From contig CANBZB010000002.1 of assembly GCA_947373745.1 (NCBI GenBank), positions 1 to 53,280 on the forward strand: 53,280 bases of DNA. Direction: 5' to 3'. Below the pieces are notes generated by a model that ran no database searches, was not told where the DNA came from, and saw nothing but the letters and a program-made list of their open reading frames with translations. Positions 33,491 to 42,477 of the stretch are shown in pieces. The position numbers and the translations under genes are program-made. The DNA comes from Burkholderiales bacterium. Its GTDB lineage: Bacteria > Pseudomonadota > Gammaproteobacteria > Burkholderiales > Burkholderiaceae_C. Within the stretch, counting starts at the first letter, position 1. Each line of letters opens with the position of its first letter.

Positions 33491-33934
33491 ATGAATCGAC
33501 TTGCCGTTACCGAAAAAATCATTTCCACCAAAGTCTCCAAGGGCATCAAGTGGGAGGATGTTGCTAAGAAAGTAGGCCAATCCAAAGAATGGACTACCGC
33601 CTTATGCTTGGGCCAGATGACCGCCACGCCCGCCCAGGCAAAAATTATTGGAAAAGTTTTTGGCTTGACTGCTGAAGAACAAAAATGGTTGTGTGTGGTT
33701 CCTTACAAAGGCTCTCTGCCCACTCAAGTCCCTACCGATCCATTGATTTACCGTTGGTATGAAATCGTTAGTGTGTATGGCACCACTATCAAAGAATTGA
33801 TACACGAAGAGTTTGGCGACGGAATCATGAGCGCGATCGACTTCAGCATGGATATCGTGCGTGAACCTGATCCCAAAGGCGATCGCGTCAATGTGGTTTT
33901 ATCAGGCAAATTCTTGCCTTACAAAACTTATTAA
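33491..33934 (+). CDS. cynS: Cyanase (cyanate hydratase)
   Basis: The 147-residue protein aligns with E. coli CynS; catalytic R88, E91 and S114 (IYRWYEIV and GDGIMSAIDF) correspond to R96, E99 and S122 shifted by eight. An N-terminal helical DNA-binding-like fold and a C-terminal dimer domain (VVLSGKFLPYK) are retained. It converts cyanate and bicarbonate to ammonia and two CO2, giving the cell nitrogen. A carbonic anhydrase (cynT) is not in this operon. CAGGAG lies before the ATG. The TAA shares a TTAA with the convergent cupin gene. Confidence 0.96.
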   Translation: MNRLAVTEKIISTKVSKGIKWEDVAKKVGQSKEWTTALCLGQMTATPAQAKIIGKVFGLTAEEQKWLCVVPYKGSLPTQVPTDPLIYRWYEIVSVYGTTIKELIHEEFGDGIMSAIDFSMDIVREPDPKGDRVNVVLSGKFLPYKTY

Positions 33935-34518
33935 TCGAAATGCTTGGAAATTTCGGGATCGAACTTTCCATCGATCAATACAAACAACATGCGGCAAATC
34001 TTGCCTGATCGGTTGGCCCATGCATGGTTGGTACCGCGCTCTACGAGGAAGTCACCGGTTTTTAGCAAGACTTCTTCGTTGTCGAGCACGATGGTGATTT
34101 CGCCTTCCAAGACCAAGGCATAGTCGACTGACTCGGTACGGTGCATAAAAGGATGTTTTGCACCGCCCGTTTTGTTGGTCGATGCAGTGTCGGTTCCTAA
34201 AGCACCCCAAGCAATTTTGGTGTCTTGGGTATTAATTTTCTCTAACCAGTCGCCCTCTGGTCCAAACTCAATAATGCGAACAACGGTTCCATTTTTAGGC
34301 GGTTCAAGCTTTAGGGGACGTGCAGTGGGGTCTGACTCGTTGCCAACAAATGCCGGGGTTTGGTCCGTCATCCACAACTGCGTGAGGTGGTACCCCACTC
34401 TTTTGGGATTGTTGTGCACCGATGGTGCCAATTGGTCTTCCGTAAAGATCGATCGGCCATGTGCATCGTGGCCAGTGACGACTCGACGAATATATTTTCT
34501 AGGTTCTTGCTCACTCAT
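33931..34518 (-). CDS. Cupin-domain protein
   Basis: I choose the ATG at 34518 (195 residues); the track start at 34653 lies beyond the divergent gene's start. A single cupin domain is clear: motif 1 HPFMHRTESVDYALVLEGE and motif 2 TGDFLVERGTNHAWANRS, with histidine and glutamate positions suited to a metal. The N-terminal 80 residues are unlike known cupins. Function is unknown; such proteins are often small dioxygenases, isomerases or sugar-acid binders. It is divergent from the SMP-30 gene, 63 bases apart. Confidence 0.85.
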   Translation of the reverse strand: MSEQEPRKYIRRVVTGHDAHGRSIFTEDQLAPSVHNNPKRVGYHLTQLWMTDQTPAFVGNESDPTARPLKLEPPKNGTVVRIIEFGPEGDWLEKINTQDTKIAWGALGTDTASTNKTGGAKHPFMHRTESVDYALVLEGEITIVLDNEEVLLKTGDFLVERGTNHAWANRSGKICRMLFVLIDGKFDPEISKHFD

Positions 34519-34581
34519 ATTAATCTTGCTCCAAATATGTATTGATCCACATTTGATTTTGACACGCATTAACATCGCATC

Positions 34582-35484
34582 GTGACAACAAACTACACAC
34601 TCATCTCTGAAGCACGCTGCACGACTGGAGAAAGTCCTGTCTGGGTTGCACAAGAATCTGCTTTGTATTGGCTAGATATTCCTGCTGGCAAAATTTACCG
34701 CTGGCACGTGTCTTCAGACCAGCTGAGCCAATGGCAAATGCCAGAAATGGTGGGGTCGATGGCGCTATGCACGACTGGCGAATGGATAGTCGCCATGGAG
34801 ACGGGCATCTATCAGGTGCAACTTCAACCCAAGGGTTTGTCTTCTCACGAAAAACTTGCCCATATCAAACACCCTACACAAAACATGCGCTTCAACGACG
34901 GGCGCTGCGATAGACAAGGTAGGTTTTTATCGGGCACTATGTTTAACGATACCCAGGCGGGCAAGAACGTCGGATCTTTGTACAAATTTGGAATGGATCA
35001 CCAATTCACACACCTGATGGGTGACTTGATTGTTCCAAATGGGCTTGCGTTCAGTCCAGATGGAAGCACCATGTATTTAGCTGACACGCATGCCAGCCGA
35101 CAAACCATATGGTCGTTTGATTACGACATTGCAACTGGGACGCCGCACAACCAACGTGTATTTGTTGATATGCACCAACATAACGGACGCCCAGATGGCG
35201 CAGCTATTGACACGGATGGTTGTTATTGGGTGTGCGCCACAGATGCTGGATTGGTCTCGCGCTTCACACCACAAGGCAAGTTGGATCGGTCTATTGCAAT
35301 ACCGACCGTCAAGCCTGCAATGTGCGCTTTTGGTGGAGACGACTTCAGCACCTTGTTCGTGACATCACTGCGCCGCCCGGGCATCAGTGAACAGGACGAT
35401 CCACACGCAGGAAGAGTTTTTGCCTTACGACCGGGCGTGAAAGGCTTGCCCGAGCCTAAGTTTAAAAATACACCTACTGCGTAA
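34582..35484 (+). CDS. SMP-30/gluconolactonase-family lactonase
   Basis: The beta-propeller pattern of regucalcin-like lactonases is present: CTTGESPVW with the metal ligand E17, MRFNDGRCDRQGRFLSGTM, VPNGLAFSPDGSTMYLADT and NGRPDGAAIDTDGCYW. The start is GTG at 34582. It hydrolyses sugar-acid lactones in the cytoplasm, a step in oxidative sugar breakdown, which fits the nearby OprB porin, ABC sugar importer and Ldh-family dehydrogenase. It overlaps the convergent serine hydrolase by 11 bases. Confidence 0.92.
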   Translation: MTTNYTLISEARCTTGESPVWVAQESALYWLDIPAGKIYRWHVSSDQLSQWQMPEMVGSMALCTTGEWIVAMETGIYQVQLQPKGLSSHEKLAHIKHPTQNMRFNDGRCDRQGRFLSGTMFNDTQAGKNVGSLYKFGMDHQFTHLMGDLIVPNGLAFSPDGSTMYLADTHASRQTIWSFDYDIATGTPHNQRVFVDMHQHNGRPDGAAIDTDGCYWVCATDAGLVSRFTPQGKLDRSIAIPTVKPAMCAFGGDDFSTLFVTSLRRPGISEQDDPHAGRVFALRPGVKGLPEPKFKNTPTA

Positions 35485-36628
35485 TAGATGCGTGGATCAA
35501 GTTACTGACTTGGTCCAAACGCACCGAATGCCAAGGGTCTGGCACACGTGCATTGGTAATGTAGGCAAAAGACAAACCGCTTTGCGGATCAGCCCAACAA
35601 TAACTGGTGCCCACACCACCATGGCCAAACGTATCTGGCTTGGCCAAAGAACCTAAGCCACGAATACCAATCGTGCTTCCTCGCAAATGCGGTCCTAAGC
35701 CGCGGTGCATAGGAATGCCCATAAATTCATCCACACGGTCTACGGTGTAGTTTTGGATGGCATAGGCCAATGTTCTTGGTGACACTAATCGCACGCCGTT
35801 AAGCGTACCGCCTTGCAACATCATTTGGTACAAAGCCGCCATGCCACGTGCGGTGCCATAGGCTCCGCCACCAGGAACACCCGCCTCTTGCCATACCCTG
35901 CTAGTACTTTCGTCACGTAAGCGCAACCCGTTTGGCGACTTAGCATCGGGCTCGTAAAGAAAGGTCATGCGCGACATTTCTGATGCTGGTAAGCCTACGA
36001 ACAAGTCGTTTGCTAATCCCAAAGGCTCAAGCACTTCTGCACGGATAACGTCTCTGAAATCTTTACCGGTCACTGCTTCCACCACCATCGCCAGCACCCA
36101 GTGGGCGCTGAGACCGTGGTAACTGATGCGAGAGCCTGGCACCCACTGCAAATTAAAGTCACATACGGCTTGACGCACTTTTGCATGGTCATTCCAAGTG
36201 GTGCTGGGTACATCACCATCTGGGAATCCGCCTTGGTGGGTGATGACTTGAAATAGCGTGATCGCTTCTTTACCGTTTTTTACAAACTCAGGCAGATAGT
36301 CGGCGACACGGTCTGTGAAACGCAATTTACCTTGTTCATGCAACTTCCAAAGCAAAGTTGCCATGATGATTTTGGTGTTGGAGTACAACAACCACAAAGA
36401 TTGGTTGTCAGCAGTCACCGCTTTTGTATCGGCCTCATGTCCATAACCCACACGGGCTTGGCCAAAACTTTGCTCCCACACCAAACTGCCTTGATAGGCC
36501 AGTGCAATTTGCGCGGCTGGATAGCGTTTGTCGTGGATATGGGTGTTGATAAGTTCACCTAAACGCGCCATCGCATCTGCTTGAATGGGCGCGTTCGATA
36601 GGGGTGTTGAAGGTAAGGGGTAAGTCAT
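35474..36628 (-). CDS. Serine hydrolase of the beta-lactamase/EstB family
   Basis: The 384-residue protein has SxxK as S83-N-T-K86 (LLYSNTKIIMA) and the tyrosine motif at Y170 (ISYHGLSAHW), then GHGGVGTSYCWADP near the end. No signal peptide is evident, unlike the other serine hydrolase in this window, so it is probably cytoplasmic. EstB-type esterases and lactonases share this layout. It lies five bases downstream of the OprB porin gene on the same strand. Confidence 0.88.
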   Translation of the reverse strand: MTYPLPSTPLSNAPIQADAMARLGELINTHIHDKRYPAAQIALAYQGSLVWEQSFGQARVGYGHEADTKAVTADNQSLWLLYSNTKIIMATLLWKLHEQGKLRFTDRVADYLPEFVKNGKEAITLFQVITHQGGFPDGDVPSTTWNDHAKVRQAVCDFNLQWVPGSRISYHGLSAHWVLAMVVEAVTGKDFRDVIRAEVLEPLGLANDLFVGLPASEMSRMTFLYEPDAKSPNGLRLRDESTSRVWQEAGVPGGGAYGTARGMAALYQMMLQGGTLNGVRLVSPRTLAYAIQNYTVDRVDEFMGIPMHRGLGPHLRGSTIGIRGLGSLAKPDTFGHGGVGTSYCWADPQSGLSFAYITNARVPDPWHSVRLDQVSNLIHASITQ

Positions 36629-36633
36629 AGTCT

Positions 36634-37995
36634 TTAAAACTCAGAGTGGAACCTGAAAGCATACACGTTCACAGGGCCACGCGCAGAGTTGTAAGCTGGG
36701 TTGCTGATACGTTGGTAGTCAGCAGTAAGCCAAGTATTTTTGTAAATACCAAAACTGTAGAAACCTTCAAATATATTTTCTGGTTTGTAAGACAAAGAGC
36801 CATCACCGATGAAGAAGGAGATACCACCTGCTGCTAGATATTTGCGGCGGTCGTTAGAGAGTTGGTTTTGCATGAACGACAAGCCAAGGTTGTCTGCAGG
36901 CCTAGACCAAGCGCCCCCCTTAATCAACACACCGCCGGAAAAAGAATTGTCAACTTCGGTGAAGGCATAGGTCTCGGTGCGTCCATCGGTTTTCATCACC
37001 CGCATGAAAGCACCCACATTGCTAGAGATTTCTTGTTCAATGTTGAACCCTAAACCGTACTTGGTTTTGTCCCCATTGCGTACTTGCAAGATAGTTTCTT
37101 TGTCGGATGGGTTGTAGGTGTTTAGGTAAGTGAGAGCATCACTAAAACTTGCCATATTGGCCCGATCTCGCCATACAAGAACGCGCGCTTTACCGGGGCG
37201 ATTGGCTATGGTGTGCGCGCGTTCTACTTCAAACTGGTCGCCATAGTGCTTGGCAATTTGGTAGTCAACCGCTAAGCCATTGGGTTCTTTAGGGCCAGTC
37301 ATACGTCCCAGCTTAAACACCCAATCATCCAAATACCACTCCACTGCAAAACCCCATCCATAGCCACGCGCATCCGCTGCGTAGTCAAAGGATGAATAAG
37401 TCCAGTTACCCCAATTCATGAATTGTGTGCGCGGGTCTTTGGCGTACTTGTTATCGTCGAAGACATCTAAGGTGGAAAAATTACCTGCAGTCAAAACAAT
37501 TCGATTTTTATCGACAGTTCCCGCCATTTGGTTGAAGTCAGATTCAACCTGCTCTGAGCCACCACCTTTATTCCAAGTCTGGCGAAGAAATAATCTTTGT
37601 CGGTAAAGCTTGAGGTCAGTTCCAGCAGCTCGGGTAATTTCTCCGTTGGTAAATCCACCCAAGCCAACCAAATTATCAGAGAAAGGCACACCAGAAACCA
37701 CTTCAGGGTTGAAGTACAACTCGCCGTCTTGCCATACCCGCGCCCCCCAATGGGCCGTGGTGGAGAAGGTATACATCGACTCTGACTTCGATATCAGGCT
37801 GTTGTTGGGCGTGATGCCACCGTTGTTAAACGCTGGGTGTCTCTGCCAATTGAAAGTGGTTTGGTATTTTGCGGATGTATCTTCAAATTCATGGGTTTCG
37901 GCACGAGAGAGTGCAGATACACATACCAAAAATACAAATGAACTAGTAACTAAGGCGACCCTACTAAGCGAACACTGCTGTTTTTTTCTTATCAT
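36634..37995 (-). CDS. OprB-family carbohydrate porin
   Basis: A signal peptide (RVALVTSSFVFLVCVSALSRAE) and a long beta-barrel with alternating strands and a C-terminal phenylalanine (YAFRFHSEF) mark an outer-membrane porin. OprB features include QRHPAFNNGGITPNNSL near the N-terminus and ERAHTIANRPGKARVLVWRDRA in the middle. It lets sugars or sugar acids cross the outer membrane. It is divergent from the Ldh-family gene and cotranscribed with the serine hydrolase. Confidence 0.88.
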   Translation of the reverse strand: MIRKKQQCSLSRVALVTSSFVFLVCVSALSRAETHEFEDTSAKYQTTFNWQRHPAFNNGGITPNNSLISKSESMYTFSTTAHWGARVWQDGELYFNPEVVSGVPFSDNLVGLGGFTNGEITRAAGTDLKLYRQRLFLRQTWNKGGGSEQVESDFNQMAGTVDKNRIVLTAGNFSTLDVFDDNKYAKDPRTQFMNWGNWTYSSFDYAADARGYGWGFAVEWYLDDWVFKLGRMTGPKEPNGLAVDYQIAKHYGDQFEVERAHTIANRPGKARVLVWRDRANMASFSDALTYLNTYNPSDKETILQVRNGDKTKYGLGFNIEQEISSNVGAFMRVMKTDGRTETYAFTEVDNSFSGGVLIKGGAWSRPADNLGLSFMQNQLSNDRRKYLAAGGISFFIGDGSLSYKPENIFEGFYSFGIYKNTWLTADYQRISNPAYNSARGPVNVYAFRFHSEF

Positions 37996-38116
37996 GTAGA
38001 AGTCGGGTAATGGTGTAAAGAAAGTACTAAGACACTTTATACAAAAAGTATGACAAGATGATTACTTGAAACCGATTTTCGCATGATCCCCCTCGAACAC
38101 ATTCAAAGGCCAAGCC

Positions 38117-39178
38117 ATGACCGCCACCCTTCGCGTTAGTCAAAATAGACTTGAAAAATTTATTTACGAAGCTTTTCTCAAAACTGGACTGCCTGAATCT
38201 GATGCACGAACCATGGGTGCGTTGATGGCCGAGGCCGATTTGCAAGGCTCCGACGGACACGGTGTGATTCGCATGGTGCCCTACATCACCCGATTCAAAG
38301 GTGGCGGCGTCAACCTAACGCCCAATATCCGCGTGGTCAAAGAAAAAGCTGCCATGGCTTTGATCGATGGTGATAACGGTATGGGCCATTTAGTGATGAA
38401 GCAAGCTACCGAGTTGGCCATTAAAAAAGCCAAGACGGCTGGGGTTGCATGGGTAGGTTCTGTGCACTCCAACCACGCAGGGCCAGCTTCTTTATATGCC
38501 CGTATGCCTTTGGCGCACGACATGATTGGTTTGTATTTCGCCGTTGGAAACGCAAACCACCTTCCACCTTGGGGAGGATTGAGCATGTTGCTGTCGACCA
38601 ACCCCATCGCTTGTGCGATTCCTGCGATGCACGAAGCACCGGTCATTTTGGATATGGCCACCACCGTGACTTCGTATGGCAAAGTAAAAGCCAAACGCCA
38701 ACGCGGCGAGATGATGCCAGAAGGCTGGATGATCAACAGAGACGGAACACCACTACTGGACCCCCAACATGCAGATGATGGGTTGTTATTACCAATTGGC
38801 GGCTACAAAGGCTATGGTTTGGCACTCATTATTGGCATGCTGGCCGGTACGCTTAACGGAGCAGCTTTAGGCAAAGACGTAGTCGACTTCAACCATGACG
38901 CCAGCACACCTACCAACACTGGTCAAGCCATCATGGTGATTGACCCAGATGCATTTGGTGAGGTGAAGGAATTTAAAGAACGCATGGATTCAGTTATTCA
39001 AGAAATGCGCAACAGTGAGCGCATAAAAGGCGTGGACCGTATTTGGCTACCCGGCGAGCAATCGCATCAAAAAAGGATTGACTATGCGCGCGATGGCATA
39101 CCTATTCCTGATGCATTGGCTAAACAGCTACATGGATTAGCCACCGAGTTAGGCATTGCCCCCCTTGTAGCGAATTGA
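38117..39178 (+). CDS. Ldh-family (malate/L-sulfolactate type) NAD(P)-dependent dehydrogenase
   Basis: The 353-residue protein has the YlbC/Ldh family fold: EADLQGSDGHGVIRMVPYI, GDNGMGHLVMKQA, the active-site VHSNHAGPASLYA, LSTNPIACAIPA, and KGYGLALIIGMLAG. It oxidises a 2-hydroxy acid such as malate, lactate or sulfolactate. AAAGG precedes the ATG by seven bases. A Bug receptor starts two bases after its stop, so the receptor probably brings in the hydroxy acid. Confidence 0.92.
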   Translation: MTATLRVSQNRLEKFIYEAFLKTGLPESDARTMGALMAEADLQGSDGHGVIRMVPYITRFKGGGVNLTPNIRVVKEKAAMALIDGDNGMGHLVMKQATELAIKKAKTAGVAWVGSVHSNHAGPASLYARMPLAHDMIGLYFAVGNANHLPPWGGLSMLLSTNPIACAIPAMHEAPVILDMATTVTSYGKVKAKRQRGEMMPEGWMINRDGTPLLDPQHADDGLLLPIGGYKGYGLALIIGMLAGTLNGAALGKDVVDFNHDASTPTNTGQAIMVIDPDAFGEVKEFKERMDSVIQEMRNSERIKGVDRIWLPGEQSHQKRIDYARDGIPIPDALAKQLHGLATELGIAPLVAN

Positions 39179-39180
39179 AT

Positions 39181-40158
39181 ATGAAACACACCCAACTTCT
39201 CATTAGTCTTGTAGTTGCACTAGGCATCACGTTCACCTCTGTGGCGCAAGCGCAATCGGCCTACCCCAATAAACCTATTCGCATGATCCTGCCTTTGGCA
39301 GTTGGAAGTGCTGTGGATGTAGCAGCAAGGTTGCTTGCGCAAAAAATGTCTGTCAATATGGGCCAATCCATCGTGATTGAAAACATCACGGGAGCGGCGG
39401 GAATCATCGGCGCGGATAAATTAGCTAAAGCCGCCCCCGATGGCTACACCATTGGGGGCTTCAACGACAGCGTGGTCACCATGGTGCCAAATCTCAACCC
39501 CAACACGCCCTACAACCCGCTCAAAGACTTTAGCTTTGTTTCCTTGGTAGCGACTGTTGAGTTTTGTTTGGCAGTGCCACCTGATTCGCCATACAAAACC
39601 ACAGCCGATTTAATTGCCGCTGCAAAAAAAGCCCCAGACAGCATTGCATTTGCATCTGGTGGTAACGGCAGTCCCCAACATATTGGTTTTGCAATGTTCA
39701 ATTCGCAAACCAATACGGTGATGAAACATATTCCCTACAAAGGGGCCAGCCAAGCTGCACAAGATGTTGCCTCTGGACAGGTGCCTGTGACCATGCAAGG
39801 TATTGCCACCGTGGCGGGTTTGGTCAAAGGCGGAAAGCTTCGCATCATGGGCGTTTCTATGAAACAAAGGCATCCGCAATTTCCCGATGTCCCGACTATT
39901 TCTGAATCGGGGGCGCCTGGATTTGAATTTAGCACTTGGTTTTTGGTAACCGCTCCTCCCGGAACGCCCAAGGAAATTGTGACGCGTTTAAACCGTGAAA
40001 TCGTCAAAGCCTTGGCAGATCCCGAGTTGCGCGAACGCTATGAAACACTGGGATTGGCGCCTTTAGGCACTTCATCAGAAGAATTGGCAACTCGCACCCA
40101 GCAACAATTTGCGAAGTACGCCAAAGTCATCAAAGACAACCAAATCAAGCCGGATTGA
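39181..40158 (+). CDS. Bug/TctC-family periplasmic receptor 5
   Basis: The signal peptide (MKHTQLLISLVVALGITFTSVAQA) precedes YPNKPIRMILPLAVGSAVDVAAR, KAAPDGYTIGGFND and HIPYKGASQA; the usual GG of the first loop is GS here (AVGSAVD). I take the ATG at 39181 over the track's TTG at 39175. The gene starts just after the Ldh-family stop, so the two form an operon. The receptor binds a carboxylate, plausibly the substrate of that dehydrogenase. Confidence 0.92.
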   Translation: MKHTQLLISLVVALGITFTSVAQAQSAYPNKPIRMILPLAVGSAVDVAARLLAQKMSVNMGQSIVIENITGAAGIIGADKLAKAAPDGYTIGGFNDSVVTMVPNLNPNTPYNPLKDFSFVSLVATVEFCLAVPPDSPYKTTADLIAAAKKAPDSIAFASGGNGSPQHIGFAMFNSQTNTVMKHIPYKGASQAAQDVASGQVPVTMQGIATVAGLVKGGKLRIMGVSMKQRHPQFPDVPTISESGAPGFEFSTWFLVTAPPGTPKEIVTRLNREIVKALADPELRERYETLGLAPLGTSSEELATRTQQQFAKYAKVIKDNQIKPD

Positions 40159-40184
40159 TACCCATCTCGCTTTGCACGATGCAT

Positions 40185-40203
40185 ACCCTACTTTCAATAG
40201 GGT
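40185..40203 (+). terminator. Possible weak hairpin after Bug receptor 5
   Basis: ACCCTA and TAGGGT pair around a 7-base loop 27 bases after the receptor stop. No T tract follows (TTGGGC), so it is not a standard intrinsic terminator. The rest of the 186-base gap to the next gene shows nothing I recognise. Confidence 0.3.
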
Positions 40204-40344
40204 TGGGCATGGCATTTCTAACAACACCTGTTGTAATTCCCTGCTGAGACCCCATTTGGGTTACTTAGATTGGCTAGTGGTTAAGGTTAATTCCAATACC
40301 TAAAGCTAGTTAATTAAATCAAGACCGCACAAGGACTTATCAAC

Positions 40345-41211
40345 ATGATGCTCTCACGTCTGACCAGCAAACTATTCATTGCCTGGATAATGGTTTTCAC
40401 CGCCTGCATGGCTTTAGCCTTGCCATCCCCAAAAGATATTGAGACAGAAATGCAAGCGGGCAATCTTGCCAAAGCGGAAAGCATGCTCAGGGAAGTCATT
40501 GCAGAAAAACCGCAAAGTGCCAAAGCGCATTACGAATTGGGGCAAGTTTTAGCGCGACAAGAACACTACGCTCAGGCGCACCAAGAATTGCTCAAAGCAA
40601 AAGAAATCGATCCGACGCTTAAATTTGCTAGTAGCCCTGAAAAATTCAACACGGTGTTTGACAAAGTTAGTCAATTGCAGCGCGGAACACCCACGGCACA
40701 AAACCATACAGCAACAGCGCAAACTCCATCGAATCCATCAACCCCAAGCACAGGTATCAATTTGAACTATCTGTGGATTGGCATTGCAGGTCTGGTGGCA
40801 TTGGCATTGATCATTCGCATCGCACGACCAGCTCCACCAGCAAGCACAAACTACGCACCAGCCTATCCACCCACCACCCCCGATGGAACCGCAGTGGCAC
40901 AAAGAGGCTTTGGTCAACAGTACGCTCCCGGAGCTCCACCTGCCTATGGACCAGCACCTACAGGTGGTGTTGGCTCTGGAATAGGCGGTGCTGTCATTGG
41001 TGGACTTGCTGGCGTCGCCGCTGGATATGCCCTATCTAAAGCGATGGAAGGTGACCATACCGGTGGAAACAACGCCAATGCTCCGGCACAAAGCGGAGGT
41101 TATGTGCCTTTTGACAGCCCAGCGACACCTGATCTTGGTAGCTTTGACTCAGGTAGCGGTGGCGACTCGTGGGACGACGGTGGTTCTTCAGGTGGCGACG
41201 ACAGCTGGTAA
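40345..41211 (+). CDS. TPR-repeat protein with a membrane helix and Gly/Ser/Asp-rich tail
   Basis: The 288-residue protein has a signal-like N-terminus (LFIAWIMVFTACMALAL), about two TPR units (LAKAESMLREVIAEKPQSAKAHYELGQVLARQEHYAQAHQEL), a Thr/Pro/Ser linker, a transmembrane helix (LWIGIAGLVALALIIRI), a Pro/Gly-rich part with a GxxxG stretch (GVGSGIGGAVIGGLAGVAAGYAL), and a tail rich in SGGDSWDDGGS. It looks like an envelope scaffold with a disordered, acidic end. I do not know its function. It converges on the aminotransferase gene. Confidence 0.8.
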   Translation: MMLSRLTSKLFIAWIMVFTACMALALPSPKDIETEMQAGNLAKAESMLREVIAEKPQSAKAHYELGQVLARQEHYAQAHQELLKAKEIDPTLKFASSPEKFNTVFDKVSQLQRGTPTAQNHTATAQTPSNPSTPSTGINLNYLWIGIAGLVALALIIRIARPAPPASTNYAPAYPPTTPDGTAVAQRGFGQQYAPGAPPAYGPAPTGGVGSGIGGAVIGGLAGVAAGYALSKAMEGDHTGGNNANAPAQSGGYVPFDSPATPDLGSFDSGSGGDSWDDGGSSGGDDSW

Positions 41212-41230
41212 TCCACTGCCGCTTGACCCT

Positions 41231-42433
41231 TTAAGAATTTTTACGAATAAATTCGGCCACACGCGCAATACCTGCGGTGATAGCCTCGTCGGAAGCTGCA
41301 TAGCTAAAGCGGATGTGTTGTCCCTCATTAGGTACACGTGGTCCAAAGTGGATGTCCGCCAACACTGCGACGCCCGCTTCATTGAGCAGGCGCTTGCGAA
41401 ACTCTTCTGAATTTGCGCAACCCGTCATCTTGCAAGCCTCCGTCACATTGGGCCATGCATAAAACGCACCGCCAGGTGATTTGCAAGAAATACCGGGTAC
41501 TTTATTGAGCAAGCCCACGATCAAGTCACGACGTTTATGGAATATGTCGTGCATGCGCTGGGCATCGGTCTGAGGACCATTCAATGCTTCTACGCCCGCC
41601 CATTGGGTGATGTGCGACGCACATGATTCGGTATTGGTGATCCAGTTCGTAAAAAACGGAGCTAGTTTTTTATTAGCAGCAAAGCCTAAGCGCCAACCGG
41701 TCATCGCCCAAGTTTTAGAGCAACCATCAGAGATGATGGTGCGCTCTTGCATGCCGGGTAAAGATGCAATGGATTCAAATGCACCGTCGTACACCAATTG
41801 CCCATATATTTCATCTGCGAATATCCAAATTTGTGGATGCTTGCGCAAGATCTCTGCAATGGCCTCTAAATCTTTGCGCGGGATGATGCCACCCGTTGGG
41901 TTATGAGGTGAGTTCAAGATCAACAGCTTGGTGCGTGGTGTGATTTTGTCGGCCAGTTCTTGCGGATCAAATCCAAAATTGCGGTCTTCGCGCAAGAAGA
42001 TCGGTACCCCCACTGCCCCATTGGCTTTGATTTGGGACTCGTAAATAGGAAAGCCCGGAACGGGGTAAATCACTTCATCGCCTGCACCATAGTCCGTGAC
42101 AGACAAAATGGAGTATCCAATAAAGGGTTTGGCGCCCGCAGCGACCACGACATCATTGGCGTCCACGTGGATGCCTGTACGCGTGCGATTCAAATAGTCT
42201 GCCGCTGCTTGTCGTAATTCTGGAATGCCAGCAGACGCCGTGTATCCATGCTTTCCTTCACGGATTGCTTTGACACCTGCATCTTGGATATTCGCTGGCG
42301 TGGGGAAGTCTGGCTGACCAATACAAAAAGAAATGATGTCGCGACCTTCGCGGATCAGTTGATTGACCTCAGCCAATACGACGAAAGCGTTCTCTGTACC
42401 TAAGCCTTGTGCACGTTGACTGATGGCAACCAT
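41231..42433 (-). CDS. Class I/II pyridoxal-phosphate aminotransferase
   Basis: The 400-residue enzyme has the fold-type I motifs: ISFCIGQPDFPTP, the NSPHNPTGG segment, D207 and Y210 (FADEIYGQLVYDG), and the pyridoxal lysine K240 in SDGCSKTWAMTGWRLGF. Aspartate or alanine aminotransferases are the closest types. It transfers an amino group between an amino acid and 2-oxoglutarate. It follows the ParA-like gene by 45 bases on the same strand and may be read with it. Confidence 0.9.
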   Translation of the reverse strand: MVAISQRAQGLGTENAFVVLAEVNQLIREGRDIISFCIGQPDFPTPANIQDAGVKAIREGKHGYTASAGIPELRQAAADYLNRTRTGIHVDANDVVVAAGAKPFIGYSILSVTDYGAGDEVIYPVPGFPIYESQIKANGAVGVPIFLREDRNFGFDPQELADKITPRTKLLILNSPHNPTGGIIPRKDLEAIAEILRKHPQIWIFADEIYGQLVYDGAFESIASLPGMQERTIISDGCSKTWAMTGWRLGFAANKKLAPFFTNWITNTESCASHITQWAGVEALNGPQTDAQRMHDIFHKRRDLIVGLLNKVPGISCKSPGGAFYAWPNVTEACKMTGCANSEEFRKRLLNEAGVAVLADIHFGPRVPNEGQHIRFSYAASDEAITAGIARVAEFIRKNS

Positions 42434-42477
42434 GTTGTGTCTCCTATTTTTATAAATTATGAAATGTTGATAGATAG

